Below, piece after piece: positions 1 through 6,367 of a stretch of DNA of 10,535 bases. The notes beneath the pieces are model-generated. The model searched no databases. It saw only the letters and a list, made by a program, of their open reading frames with translations, and was not told the DNA's origin. The position numbers and the translations under genes are program-made. Every line of letters begins with the position of its first letter. Position 1 is the stretch's first letter. The stretch is from CAG-390 sp045543615 (GTDB lineage: Bacteria; Bacillota; Clostridia; Oscillospirales; CAG-272): NCBI GenBank assembly GCA_045543615.1, contig JAZPXL010000002.1, positions 1-10,535 on the forward strand. The letters run 5' to 3'.

Positions 1-489
1 GAAAGAAGCAGAAAAATCGGAGCTATGTCCGGAGGAATGAAGCAACGCTTGTGCCTGGCACAGGCTATGCTGGGGGATCCTTCGGTGATAATACTTGATG
101 AGCCCACGGCAGGGCTTGATCCAAAACAGAGAATAGCCATAAGAAATTATATTTCAAAAATTGCTTTTAACAAAATTGTATTGATTGCTACTCATGTGGT
201 GAGTGATGTTGAATATACCGCAAGCAAGATAATTATGCTGAAAAAAGGAAAGATCGTCGACTGCGCTTCTCCGGGGGAGTTGAGTAAAAAAATAACAAAC
301 AAGGTCTGGAATGTGTCTTGCTCCGAAGACGAGGTGTCGCTACTTCAAAACAAATATAGGGTTATCGGAATTTCAAAAAAAGATACCGGCGTAGTTCTGC
401 GTATTATTTCCGAAAGCTCTCCGTGTGAAATGGCGGTTGCAGTTTCTCCTACCCTTGAAGACTATTATTTGTGGGAATTCGGTGATTGA
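1..489 (+). CDS. ABC transporter ATP-binding protein, C-terminal part (5' end outside window)
   Basis: This is the C-terminal part of an ABC transporter nucleotide-binding subunit, which hydrolyses ATP on the cytoplasmic face to drive a membrane partner. The frame is open from base 1, so the ATG at 25 is an internal Met inside the signature motif and not the start; the Walker A and Q-loop halves lie upstream. Counting from base 1, residues 9-16 are the ABC signature (MSGGMKQR), 29-35 Walker B (VIILDEP, with catalytic Glu34), and 38-41 the D-loop (GLDP). A switch histidine follows in IATHVVSD. The tail ends SPTLEDYYLWEFGD, typical of ATPases paired with ABC-2 type permeases. That pairing is an inference from the family, since no permease gene is in the window. 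A bidirectional terminator follows eight bases after the stop, so this is the last gene of its operon. The ATPase identity is secure; the substrate is unknown. Confidence 0.93.
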   Translation, partial: ERSRKIGAMSGGMKQRLCLAQAMLGDPSVIILDEPTAGLDPKQRIAIRNYISKIAFNKIVLIATHVVSDVEYTASKIIMLKKGKIVDCASPGELSKKITNKVWNVSCSEDEVSLLQNKYRVIGISKKDTGVVLRIISESSPCEMAVAVSPTLEDYYLWEFGD

Positions 490-496
490 CAAATCA

Positions 497-527
497 AAAA
501 GCCGTTGCTGTTGAAGCAACGGCTTTT
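497..527. terminator. Bidirectional intrinsic terminator between ABC ATPase gene and gapA
   Basis: A perfect 13-bp inverted repeat, AAAAGCCGTTGCT at 497-509 and AGCAACGGCTTTT at 515-527, encloses a 5-base loop. The GC-rich core is flanked by A-run and T-run, so the hairpin works in both directions. It lies between two convergent genes, ending the + strand ABC operon and the - strand gapA transcript. Confidence 0.9.
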
Positions 528-558
528 ATTAGCGCATGGTTTTTAATTCTTCTGTGAA

Positions 559-1572
559 TTAAAGCTCAGCAAAGTACTTGATAGTTCTTACCATCTGAGA
601 TGTGTAAGAGTGCTCATTGCCGTACCAAGAAACAACCTGTACCTGATAGAGGTCGTCGCCGATCTTGGAAACCATTGTCTGAGTAGCATCGAAGAGAGAA
701 CCGTATGTGATGCCGATGATGTCGGAAGAAACGAGCTCTTCCTCGGTGTAACCGAAGGATGCAGAGGAAGCGGCCTTCATAGCAGCGTTGATGCTTTCCT
801 TTGTGATGTTCTGTCCCTTAACAACAGCAACAAGGATTGTGGTAGAACCGGTCGGAACGGGAACTCTCTGAGCAGAGCCGATAAGCTTGCCGTTGAGCTC
901 AGGAATTACAAGACCGATAGCCTTTGCAGCACCTGTGGAGTTGGGAACGATGTTGATAGCAGCAGCACGTGCACGGCGGAGGTCACCCTTTCTGTGAGGA
1001 CCATCAAGAACCATCTGGTCGCCTGTGAATGCGTGAACTGTTGTCATAATACCACTCTGGATGGGAGCGTAGTCATTAAGAGCCTTTGCCATAGGAGCGA
1101 GGCAGTTTGTTGTGCAGGATGCAGCAGAAATGATGGTGTCATCAGCTGTAAGAGTCTTCTCGTTTACGCTGAATACGATTGTGGGAAGATCGTTGCCTGC
1201 GGGAGCAGAAATAACAACCTTCTTTGCGCCTGCGTTAATATGAGCCTCAGACTTAGCCTTAGAGGTGTAGAAACCTGTGCACTCAAGAACAACATCAACA
1301 TCAAGTGCGCCCCAAGGACAGTTGTTAGCGTCCTTCTCAGCGTAGATCTTGATTGTCTTGCCGTCTACTGTGATTGTGCCTGCCTCGTCATCAGCAGAAA
1401 CCTCGTGGTTGTATCTTCCCTGTGCGGAATCGTACTTGAGAAGATGAGCGAGCATTTTGGGGCTGGTAAGGTCGTTGATTGCTACAACCTCATAACCCTC
1501 TGCACCAAACATCTGACGGAAAGCCAGACGACCGATGCGACCGAAACCGTTAATTGCGACTTTAACTGACAT
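559..1572 (-). CDS. gapA: Type I glyceraldehyde-3-phosphate dehydrogenase (NAD-dependent, glycolytic)
   Basis: This cytosolic glycolytic enzyme oxidises glyceraldehyde 3-phosphate with phosphate and NAD+ to 1,3-bisphosphoglycerate. The 337 residues match the family's usual length. Visible features are the Rossmann dinucleotide motif NGFGRIGR (8-15), the catalytic cysteine Cys153 in SAASCTTNCLAP, and the catalytic base His180 in TTVHAFTGDQ. The substrate-binding stretch STGAAKAIGLVIPELNGK and the conserved C-terminal SWYGNE are also present. Asp34 followed by Leu at the end of the second beta strand favours NAD+ and the glycolytic GapA role over NADP+ GapB; this is inferred from family knowledge. 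The start is supported by a Shine-Dalgarno CGGAGGA at 1581-1587. The gene has its own likely promoter about 90 bases upstream and ends at the shared terminator at 497-527. It is monocistronic as far as can be seen, and no cggR-like repressor gene lies beside it. Confidence 0.98.
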   Translation of the reverse strand: MSVKVAINGFGRIGRLAFRQMFGAEGYEVVAINDLTSPKMLAHLLKYDSAQGRYNHEVSADDEAGTITVDGKTIKIYAEKDANNCPWGALDVDVVLECTGFYTSKAKSEAHINAGAKKVVISAPAGNDLPTIVFSVNEKTLTADDTIISAASCTTNCLAPMAKALNDYAPIQSGIMTTVHAFTGDQMVLDGPHRKGDLRRARAAAINIVPNSTGAAKAIGLVIPELNGKLIGSAQRVPVPTGSTTILVAVVKGQNITKESINAAMKAASSASFGYTEEELVSSDIIGITYGSLFDATQTMVSKIGDDLYQVQVVSWYGNEHSYTSQMVRTIKYFAEL

Positions 1573-1658
1573 TTTGGAAATCCTCCGTTTATGTGATTTT
1601 TATTTTTTATTATTTCTTTTGGCTACGGCTTTTTCAAGTCCCGATTTTTGCCTTATAT

Positions 1659-1687
1659 ATTTTACTCTATTTTTTAGCAATATACAA
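1659..1687 (-). promoter_or_regulatory. Likely sigma-A promoter of gapA
   Basis: Read on the minus strand, TTGTAT (1682-1687) is followed after exactly 17 bases by TAAAAT (1659-1664). Transcription would start near 1652, giving a leader of about 80 bases. The region is very AT-rich, so chance matches are likelier here, but spacing and position fit. Confidence 0.6.
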
Positions 1688-1718
1688 GGGGTTTGAGAAA
1701 AAATTATTAATTTCATAA

Positions 1719-1735
1719 CAATTTCCAACAAATTG
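1719..1735. promoter_or_regulatory. Inverted repeat upstream of gapA promoter, possible operator
   Basis: CAATTT (1719-1724) and AAATTG (1730-1735) form a perfect 6-bp dyad around a 5-base centre, about 31 bases upstream of the proposed gapA -35 box. A further CCAA...TTTGG-rich stretch follows at 1737-1760. The dyad could be a regulator site or a weak 3' structure after the upstream glycosyltransferase gene. Nothing in the sequence decides this. Confidence 0.25.
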
Positions 1736-1775
1736 ACCAAAATTTTAGCCAACTTTGGTTATTTTTTCACATAAA

Positions 1776-2531
1776 TTACTCTTCCCTCTTGCCTCTTTTA
1801 CCTCTCGTCAGCATAAAAAAGCGCACAAGGGCGGGGATGGCACGGAAACGCCGAGGCTCGATCATCATTCGCCAGAGCCACTCAAGACGTAAACGTATAA
1901 AAAGCTTTGGCGCGCGATGGCGTACTCCTGCCAATACATCGAGTGTTCCACCAAGACAGAACACAAGCCCTGTGCCCGAGAGCTCTCCCCTGTGCGCGTG
2001 CGCCCACACCTCCTGACGTGGACTGCCAAGACAGAGGATCAGAAGATCCGGGTGTGCGTTTTTGATGGCTGAGATTATCTCCCGCTCCCTCTCGCTTCCA
2101 TCCTCAAAATATCCATCCCGAGCTCCAAGCACTAAAACTCCCGGATACATAGCAGAAAGTCGCCTCTCTGCCTCTTCTGCAACCCCGGGACGAGCTCCAA
2201 GCAGAAACACCGAACCTGATGATGCACTCAGCTTTTCAAGCACCGAGAGGACTGTGTCAATGCCCGTCACACGCTCTGGCAGATCAAGTGAAAGTCTTCT
2301 TGCCGCAGAGATTACCCCAACACCGTCAGCAAGCGACAGCTCTGCTGACTCAAGTGCCACCCTCAACTGCTCGTTTTCCTGCGCGTTCATTATCATAAGT
2401 GGGTTGGGCGTAACGGCAACTGAAGCCACGTCTCCCCGACGCACGCAAAGCTCAAACGCTCGCTCGGCTCCCTCGCTTGCGCTGAGGCTGTCAAACCCAA
2501 CACCAAGCACACGAATTCTGCCCTCTGCCAT
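1776..2531 (-). CDS. WecG/TagA/CpsF family glycosyltransferase
   Basis: This is a GT26-type glycosyltransferase; the family transfers N-acetylmannosamine or a similar sugar to a lipid-linked precursor of teichoic acid or exopolysaccharide at the inner membrane face. The 251 residues have the family layout: VTPNPLMIMNA with Thr41 and Asn43, LADGVGV with Asp69 (the proposed catalytic acid), and PERVTGID at 85-92. GSPRQE with Gln173 and GGTLDVLAG with Asp198 follow. The C-terminal basic appendage RAP...EWLWRMMIEPRRFR (206-230) is the part that in TagA completes the active site at the membrane. The start has an AGAGGTG-type ribosome site a few bases upstream and a clear promoter. No other wall-polymer gene is adjacent, so donor and acceptor cannot be assigned from context. 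Base composition is GC-richer by eye than the neighbouring intergenic DNA and Arg/Ala are frequent, but no sign of truncation is seen. Confidence 0.93.
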   Translation of the reverse strand: MAEGRIRVLGVGFDSLSASEGAERAFELCVRRGDVASVAVTPNPLMIMNAQENEQLRVALESAELSLADGVGVISAARRLSLDLPERVTGIDTVLSVLEKLSASSGSVFLLGARPGVAEEAERRLSAMYPGVLVLGARDGYFEDGSEREREIISAIKNAHPDLLILCLGSPRQEVWAHAHRGELSGTGLVFCLGGTLDVLAGVRHRAPKLFIRLRLEWLWRMMIEPRRFRAIPALVRFFMLTRGKRGKREE

Positions 2532-2579
2532 TTCGCCACCTCTTTTCTCAAATGTAATCTAAGCTATAATTATAAATAA

Positions 2580-2608
2580 AGTATATCACATTTTGCTCCC
2601 TATTGCAA
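2580..2608 (-). promoter_or_regulatory. Promoter of the WecG/TagA-family gene
   Basis: On the minus strand TTGCAA (2603-2608) is followed after 17 bases by TATACT (2580-2585). Transcription would begin near 2573, about 40 bases ahead of the start codon. It faces away from the promoter at 2620-2648, and only 11 bases separate the two -35 boxes. Confidence 0.75.
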
Positions 2609-2619
2609 GAGCATCCGTA

Positions 2620-2648
2620 TTGACTATTTTGTGCTTAAATGCTATAAT
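2620..2648 (+). promoter_or_regulatory. Near-consensus promoter of the YwaF-like membrane protein gene
   Basis: TTGACT (2620-2625), a 17-base spacer and a perfect TATAAT (2643-2648) give a strong sigma-A promoter, with transcription starting near 2655. This rules out the upstream in-frame ATG at 2631, which lies in the spacer, and supports a start at 2685. Confidence 0.88.
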
Positions 2649-2684
2649 GTAATCAAGAACTCAGAAAGGAGACGACGAGCGAAA

Positions 2685-3584
2685 ATGAAGACACAAACAA
2701 AGAGAATTATAGCTTTGTGTATCACTCTTACAATCGGTGGAGCTTGTCTCATTGACCTGCTTTGTGACGGAACTGTGGTCGACTCACTGTTGCGCCTGAC
2801 TTATATGCCAATGGAAACACCCAAGCGTTTCGCATCGCTTCACCTCTCCTTCATAACCCTCTGCGTTGCCATTGCCCTGATCACACCAATATTATCAAAG
2901 CGAATAACTCCAAAGGCTCTTGACAAAATCACATTCGCATTTGGTATTGTCTTTCTTGTGCTTGAAATCTATAAGCAGCTTTACTGCACATTCATTCTCG
3001 CAGACGGTCAATACAATTTCGGCGCACTTCCTCTTCAGCTCTGCTCATACATAACACCCGCCGCGCTCGTCGCTCCACTTCTGCCCGAGGGAAAGGCAAA
3101 AGAGGCAATTTATTCATTTATCTCGCTCTTTCTGACTATGGGAGGATGTCTTGTTATCGCCTATCCAAAGTTCTATGGAGATATCTCTCGCTCCCTGCAC
3201 ACAATGATATGGCACACGCTTATGATTGCGCTCGGTGCGCTCGTGCTCTCAAAAAGAACAATGCGCATCCCCTACAAGCAAGCAATCCTCCCCTCCTCTG
3301 CAATTTTTCTCGCAACACTTACGGTCGCAACGGCTTTAAATATTGCGATCGCTCCTCTCGCACAAAATTCAACAGAGCCACTCAACCTTTTTTATATGAG
3401 CCCATATTACCCAACAAGCTATATTATCATCTCGTCCGTTTGGGAGAGCTTTGGATTTGTGGCGGCACTTGTGTGTTATATTCTTCTCTATCTCTTGGTA
3501 GGAGTACACACGATCTATCTCTATGGACTTATATGCAAGCGTTTTGGTAGCAAATCTTTGCATCAAAATCAACAACTCTCTTGA
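2685..3584 (+). CDS. YwaF-like (TIGR02206-type) integral membrane protein
   Basis: This is a 299-residue polytopic membrane protein with about seven hydrophobic segments, near residues 8-26, 50-70, 82-105, 113-132, 142-161, 172-189 and 203-225, plus a C-terminal pair at 246-284. LPLQLC at 115-120, a histidine in a membrane segment (MIWHTLMI, His177) and LNLFYMSPY at 233-241 resemble the conserved LPLHLC, His and NYM(Y/F)L signatures I recall for the YwaF family. Its biochemical role in bacteria is unknown; the eukaryotic relative TMEM164 has been described as a phospholipid acyltransferase, but applying that here would be speculative. An upstream ATG at 2631 falls within the promoter. The start at 2685 is downstream of +1 and follows AAAGGAG (2665-2671), with a somewhat long 13-base spacing. 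The TGA stop (3582-3584) lies inside the -35 box of the proS promoter, and no terminator separates the two genes. Confidence 0.65.
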   Translation: MKTQTKRIIALCITLTIGGACLIDLLCDGTVVDSLLRLTYMPMETPKRFASLHLSFITLCVAIALITPILSKRITPKALDKITFAFGIVFLVLEIYKQLYCTFILADGQYNFGALPLQLCSYITPAALVAPLLPEGKAKEAIYSFISLFLTMGGCLVIAYPKFYGDISRSLHTMIWHTLMIALGALVLSKRTMRIPYKQAILPSSAIFLATLTVATALNIAIAPLAQNSTEPLNLFYMSPYYPTSYIIISSVWESFGFVAALVCYILLYLLVGVHTIYLYGLICKRFGSKSLHQNQQLS

Positions 3585-3609
3585 CACGGACGGATTTTTG
3601 TTTTATAAT
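3581..3609 (+). promoter_or_regulatory. Perfect-consensus promoter of proS
   Basis: TTGACA (3581-3586), a 17-base spacer and TATAAT (3604-3609) match the sigma-A consensus at all twelve positions. Transcription would start near 3616, leaving a leader of about 40 bases. The -35 box contains the stop codon of the upstream membrane protein gene. Confidence 0.92.
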
Positions 3610-3655
3610 ATAATTTGAATAAATTTGTACTTTTGCTTTTGAAAGGATAATAAAA

Positions 3656-5095
3656 ATGGCAGACAACAAGAAAATGGTCGATGCGATCACATCAATGGAG
3701 ACCGACTTTGCCCAGTGGTACACAGACGTTGTTAAAAAGGCTGAGCTTGTCGATTATTCGGGCGTTAAGGGCTGTATGATCATTCGTCCCTACGGCTATG
3801 CTATTTGGGAGAATATCCAGCGCATTCTTGACACCGAATTCAAGAGACTTGGTCACGAAAATGTATATATGCCTATGTTCATCCCCGAATCTCTTCTTCA
3901 AAAAGAAGCAGACCACGTTGCAGGCTTTGCACCCGAATGTGCTTGGGTAACATACGGTGGACAGAACAAACTCAGCGAGCGTCTCTGCGTTCGCCCCACC
4001 TCTGAAACTCTCTTCTGCGAGCATTACCGTAATATCATCCAGTCATACCGTGATCTTCCTAAGCTCTATAACCAGTGGTGTAATGTGGTTCGTTGGGAAA
4101 AGACAACCCGTCCCTTCCTTCGTACCTCCGAGTTCCTCTGGCAAGAGGGACACACAATGCACGAAAGTGAAGAGGAAGCAAGAGAGGAAACTCTGCGTAT
4201 GCTCGATGTTTACGCAGATTTCTACGAAAAGGCTCTCGCTATCCCTGTTGTCAAGGGCAGAAAGACCGAAAAGGAAAAATTTGCAGGTGCAGTTGAGACT
4301 TACACAGTTGAGCCTATGATGCACAACGGCGTTGCTCTTCAGGGTGGAACAACTCACTATTTCGGTGACGGCTTTGCAAGAGCGTTTGACATCAAATACA
4401 CAGCTCGTGACAACTCCATCAAATATCCTCACCAGACCTCTTGGGGCGTTTCCACAAGAATGATCGGTGCAATTATTATGACACACGGCGACGATAACGG
4501 ACTTATCCTGCCACCTGCCATCGCTCCTATACAGATAGTCATCATCCCTGTTGCACAGCACAAGGAGGGCGTTCTTGAGGCTGCTCGTGCGCTTAGAGAC
4601 AAGCTCTCTACTCGCTTCCGTGTAAAGCTTGATGACAGCGACAACTCTGCAGGCTGGAAGTATTCCCAGTATGAGATGAAGGGCGTTCCTCTTCGTCTTG
4701 AGATCGGCCCCCGTGACATCGAAAACAACTCCTGCGTTCTCGTTTCCCGTGTAAGCCGTCAGAAGACTTTCGTATCTCTCGATGGCATTGAGGACAGCGT
4801 AGAGACAGCTCTCGCTGCAGTTCACGATGAGCTTTATCGCCGTGCTCTCGAGAACCTTGAGAGCAGAACCTCGTCTGCAACAACCTATGACGAGCTTCTC
4901 GAGATCGCATCAACCAAGTCTGGCTTCATCCGTGCTATGTGGTGTGGAGACAGCGAGTGCGAGGACAAGATCAAGAACGATACAGGTGGAGTAAAATCCC
5001 GTTGCATCCCCTTTGATGAGGAGCACCTCTCCGATGTTTGCGTATGCTGTGGCAGACCTGCTAAGCATATGGTTGTCTGGGGACGCCAGTATTAA
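3656..5095 (+). CDS. proS: Prolyl-tRNA synthetase, short archaeal/eukaryotic-type (ProS type 3)
   Basis: This class II aminoacyl-tRNA synthetase activates proline with ATP and charges tRNA-Pro in the cytoplasm. At 479 residues it is the short form, without the ~180-residue editing insertion of the long bacterial type. Motif 1 covers about 38-81 (RPYGYAIWENIQ...YMPMFIPESLL), followed by RPTSET at 113-118. Motif 2 is VVRWEKTTRPFLRTSEFLWQ (144-163), and motif 3 is TSWGVSTRMIGAIIMTHGDD (261-280). The anticodon-binding domain begins near 291 (PIQIVIIPV). The C-terminal domain carries a likely zinc site, Cys430 and Cys435 with Cys462/464/465, and ends in the family's WGRQY terminus with a final Tyr. 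AAAGGA (3642-3647) lies eight bases before the start. It has its own consensus promoter, and the short leader leaves no room for a T-box. A SEDS gene follows 58 bases downstream and is probably cotranscribed. Confidence 0.98.
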   Translation: MADNKKMVDAITSMETDFAQWYTDVVKKAELVDYSGVKGCMIIRPYGYAIWENIQRILDTEFKRLGHENVYMPMFIPESLLQKEADHVAGFAPECAWVTYGGQNKLSERLCVRPTSETLFCEHYRNIIQSYRDLPKLYNQWCNVVRWEKTTRPFLRTSEFLWQEGHTMHESEEEAREETLRMLDVYADFYEKALAIPVVKGRKTEKEKFAGAVETYTVEPMMHNGVALQGGTTHYFGDGFARAFDIKYTARDNSIKYPHQTSWGVSTRMIGAIIMTHGDDNGLILPPAIAPIQIVIIPVAQHKEGVLEAARALRDKLSTRFRVKLDDSDNSAGWKYSQYEMKGVPLRLEIGPRDIENNSCVLVSRVSRQKTFVSLDGIEDSVETALAAVHDELYRRALENLESRTSSATTYDELLEIASTKSGFIRAMWCGDSECEDKIKNDTGGVKSRCIPFDEEHLSDVCVCCGRPAKHMVVWGRQY

Positions 5096-5105
5096 AAGCT
5101 TTTAT

Positions 5106-5126
5106 GGGGCAGATATCATCTGCCCC
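5106..5126 (+). other. Perfect hairpin between proS and the SEDS gene, no T-tract
   Basis: GGGGCAGAT (5106-5114) and ATCTGCCCC (5118-5126) form a perfect 9-bp stem around a 3-base ATC. No T-run follows, so it is not a classical intrinsic terminator. It may be a partial terminator, an RNase processing site or a stabilising 3' end for the proS message. A small AAAAGCTTTT palindrome (5094-5103) sits just before it. Confidence 0.65.
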
Positions 5127-5153
5127 TGAATATTCTCTCCCGGAGGGCAAAAA

Positions 5154-6272
5154 ATGAAATCAATAACAACGCCCTTCAGGGATAAGCTGAAGCGGTTTGA
5201 TATATGCCTACTTATCTGCACAAGTATTCTCTCACTCTTCAGCATCCTTCTGATGCTCGGTATCGCACCAACTCACGGAACGGGAATGCTCAAAATGCAG
5301 ACTGCTGCAACTCTCGTCGGCGTCTGCGTGATGATCTTCATTTCTACGCTCGACTATCAGGAGGTAGTCAACAAGCTGTGGATACCATTCCTTATCGCAG
5401 AAATAGGAATACTTGCAATAACACTCGTCTTCGGTGTCTCCGAGGGCGAAAATCAAAGCTGGCTTTATATTGGTAAGCTCAGTATTCAGCCCTCAGAGTT
5501 TGTAAAAGCTACGTTTATTGTAACATTTTCAAAGCACATCGACCTTGTCAAGCACAGAATAAATCATCCACTCTCTCTTCTCGGACTTGCCGTCCACGCA
5601 GGCGCAGTAATAGGCCTTATACTTGCTTCGGGAGACCTTGGAGTTGCGCTCGTTTATTGTGGAATTGTGGCTATTATGCTCTTCTGTGCAGGTCTTAGTG
5701 GCTTTTATTTCCTCGGTGTCGGAACTGTCGCAGTCCTCGCATTCCCATATCTCTGGACATTCCTTCGTGAAGACCAGAGGCTAAGAATAATCTACGGCTT
5801 TAATCCTCACGGAGACCCTCTTGATTACGGTTATCAGGCAATCCTCGGTCAGAATACACTTGCAAACGGTGGAATGTTTGGTAAGGGACTTTTCGGTGGC
5901 GACTATTACAAAGAACTCTTTGCCTGTGAAAATGACTTTGCGTTCTCCACACTCTGCGAGAAAATGGGCTTGATTTCGGGCATACTTGTTCTCGTTTGCC
6001 TGGTTGTATGCGTTGCAAGAATTATGATGATTGCCAAAAAAGCACGCAAGGACAGCGGCGCATTCCTCTGCATCGGCGTTGCGGCGGCAATTATCGTTCA
6101 GACTATCGAAAATATCGGAATGTGTATGGCACTTCTCCCCGTTGTCGGCATTACTCTTCCATTTATAAGCTACGGCGGCTCGTCAACCTTTGCGATGTAT
6201 CTGCTTCTTGGTATGGTGCATTCCGTAAAGGCGTACCGTGTCAAGTATAATTTTGAGCGAGAATCGGCATAG
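5154..6272 (+). CDS. SEDS family peptidoglycan glycosyltransferase (RodA/FtsW/SpoVE)
   Basis: This is an integral membrane polymerase that joins lipid II units into glycan strands, normally working with a class B penicillin-binding protein. The 372 residues and about ten hydrophobic segments match RodA length. Signatures are SWLYIG (102-107) and QPSEFVK (112-118, with conserved Glu115 and Lys118), then ASGDLGVALVY with Asp161. Next comes the extracellular loop NDFAFSTLCEKMGLI (260-274), whose Asp261 aligns with the proposed catalytic aspartate. GITLPFISYGGSS (332-344) closes the set. The NDFAFS loop differs from the usual TDFIFA but keeps the aspartate. A GGAGG site (5142-5146) lies seven bases before the start. 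No transpeptidase gene is next to it, so RodA versus FtsW or SpoVE cannot be settled; length and the short N-terminus favour RodA. It probably shares the proS transcript and ends before a terminator-like hairpin at 6309-6367. Confidence 0.94.
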   Translation: MKSITTPFRDKLKRFDICLLICTSILSLFSILLMLGIAPTHGTGMLKMQTAATLVGVCVMIFISTLDYQEVVNKLWIPFLIAEIGILAITLVFGVSEGENQSWLYIGKLSIQPSEFVKATFIVTFSKHIDLVKHRINHPLSLLGLAVHAGAVIGLILASGDLGVALVYCGIVAIMLFCAGLSGFYFLGVGTVAVLAFPYLWTFLREDQRLRIIYGFNPHGDPLDYGYQAILGQNTLANGGMFGKGLFGGDYYKELFACENDFAFSTLCEKMGLISGILVLVCLVVCVARIMMIAKKARKDSGAFLCIGVAAAIIVQTIENIGMCMALLPVVGITLPFISYGGSSTFAMYLLLGMVHSVKAYRVKYNFERESA

Positions 6273-6308
6273 TAATATATATCAAATACATATAAAAATA
6301 TATCGCAT

Positions 6309-6367
6309 AAAAAGACCTCACACAGAATATATCCTTAATGAGTATGGATTTTTCGGAGGTCTTTTTT
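6309..6367 (+). terminator. Terminator-like hairpin overlapping the next gene's Shine-Dalgarno
   Basis: AAAAAGACCTC (6309-6319) pairs perfectly with GAGGTCTTTTT (6356-6366), and T-run 6362-6367 closes it, so it looks like an intrinsic terminator for the SEDS transcript with a long 36-base loop. The 3' arm contains most of the GGAGG (6355-6359) that serves the ATG at 6368, and the U-tract forms the spacer to that start codon. If folded, it would end transcription or hide the ribosome site of the DUF4830 gene. Confidence 0.6.

Noticed and set aside
610..1569. A 319-codon + strand open frame opposite gapA
   Set aside because: It is a shadow of the biased codon use of gapA; the composition is not protein-like and no start signals are present.
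2062..2562. A 166-codon + strand open frame opposite the WecG-type gene
   Set aside because: Ser/Pro-rich antisense shadow of a GC-richer gene, and it runs into the divergent promoter region.
2631..2684. N-terminal extension of the YwaF-like protein from ATG 2631
   Set aside because: This ATG is in the promoter spacer, upstream of the predicted transcription start, and the added residues are not membrane-protein-like.
4043..4825. A 260-codon - strand open frame inside proS
   Set aside because: It is antisense to a fully conserved synthetase and has no start signals; codon-bias shadow.
6273..6308. A promoter TTGAGC-17-TATATA (6253-6281) for the DUF4830 gene
   Set aside because: Both boxes match only four of six positions in a very AT-rich stretch, and its transcript would still contain the masking hairpin. 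Not strong enough to call.
6338..6367. Earlier ATG starts (6338, 6344) for the DUF4830 gene
   Set aside because: Neither has a ribosome site, while 6368 has GGAGG at eight bases; both lie in the hairpin loop.
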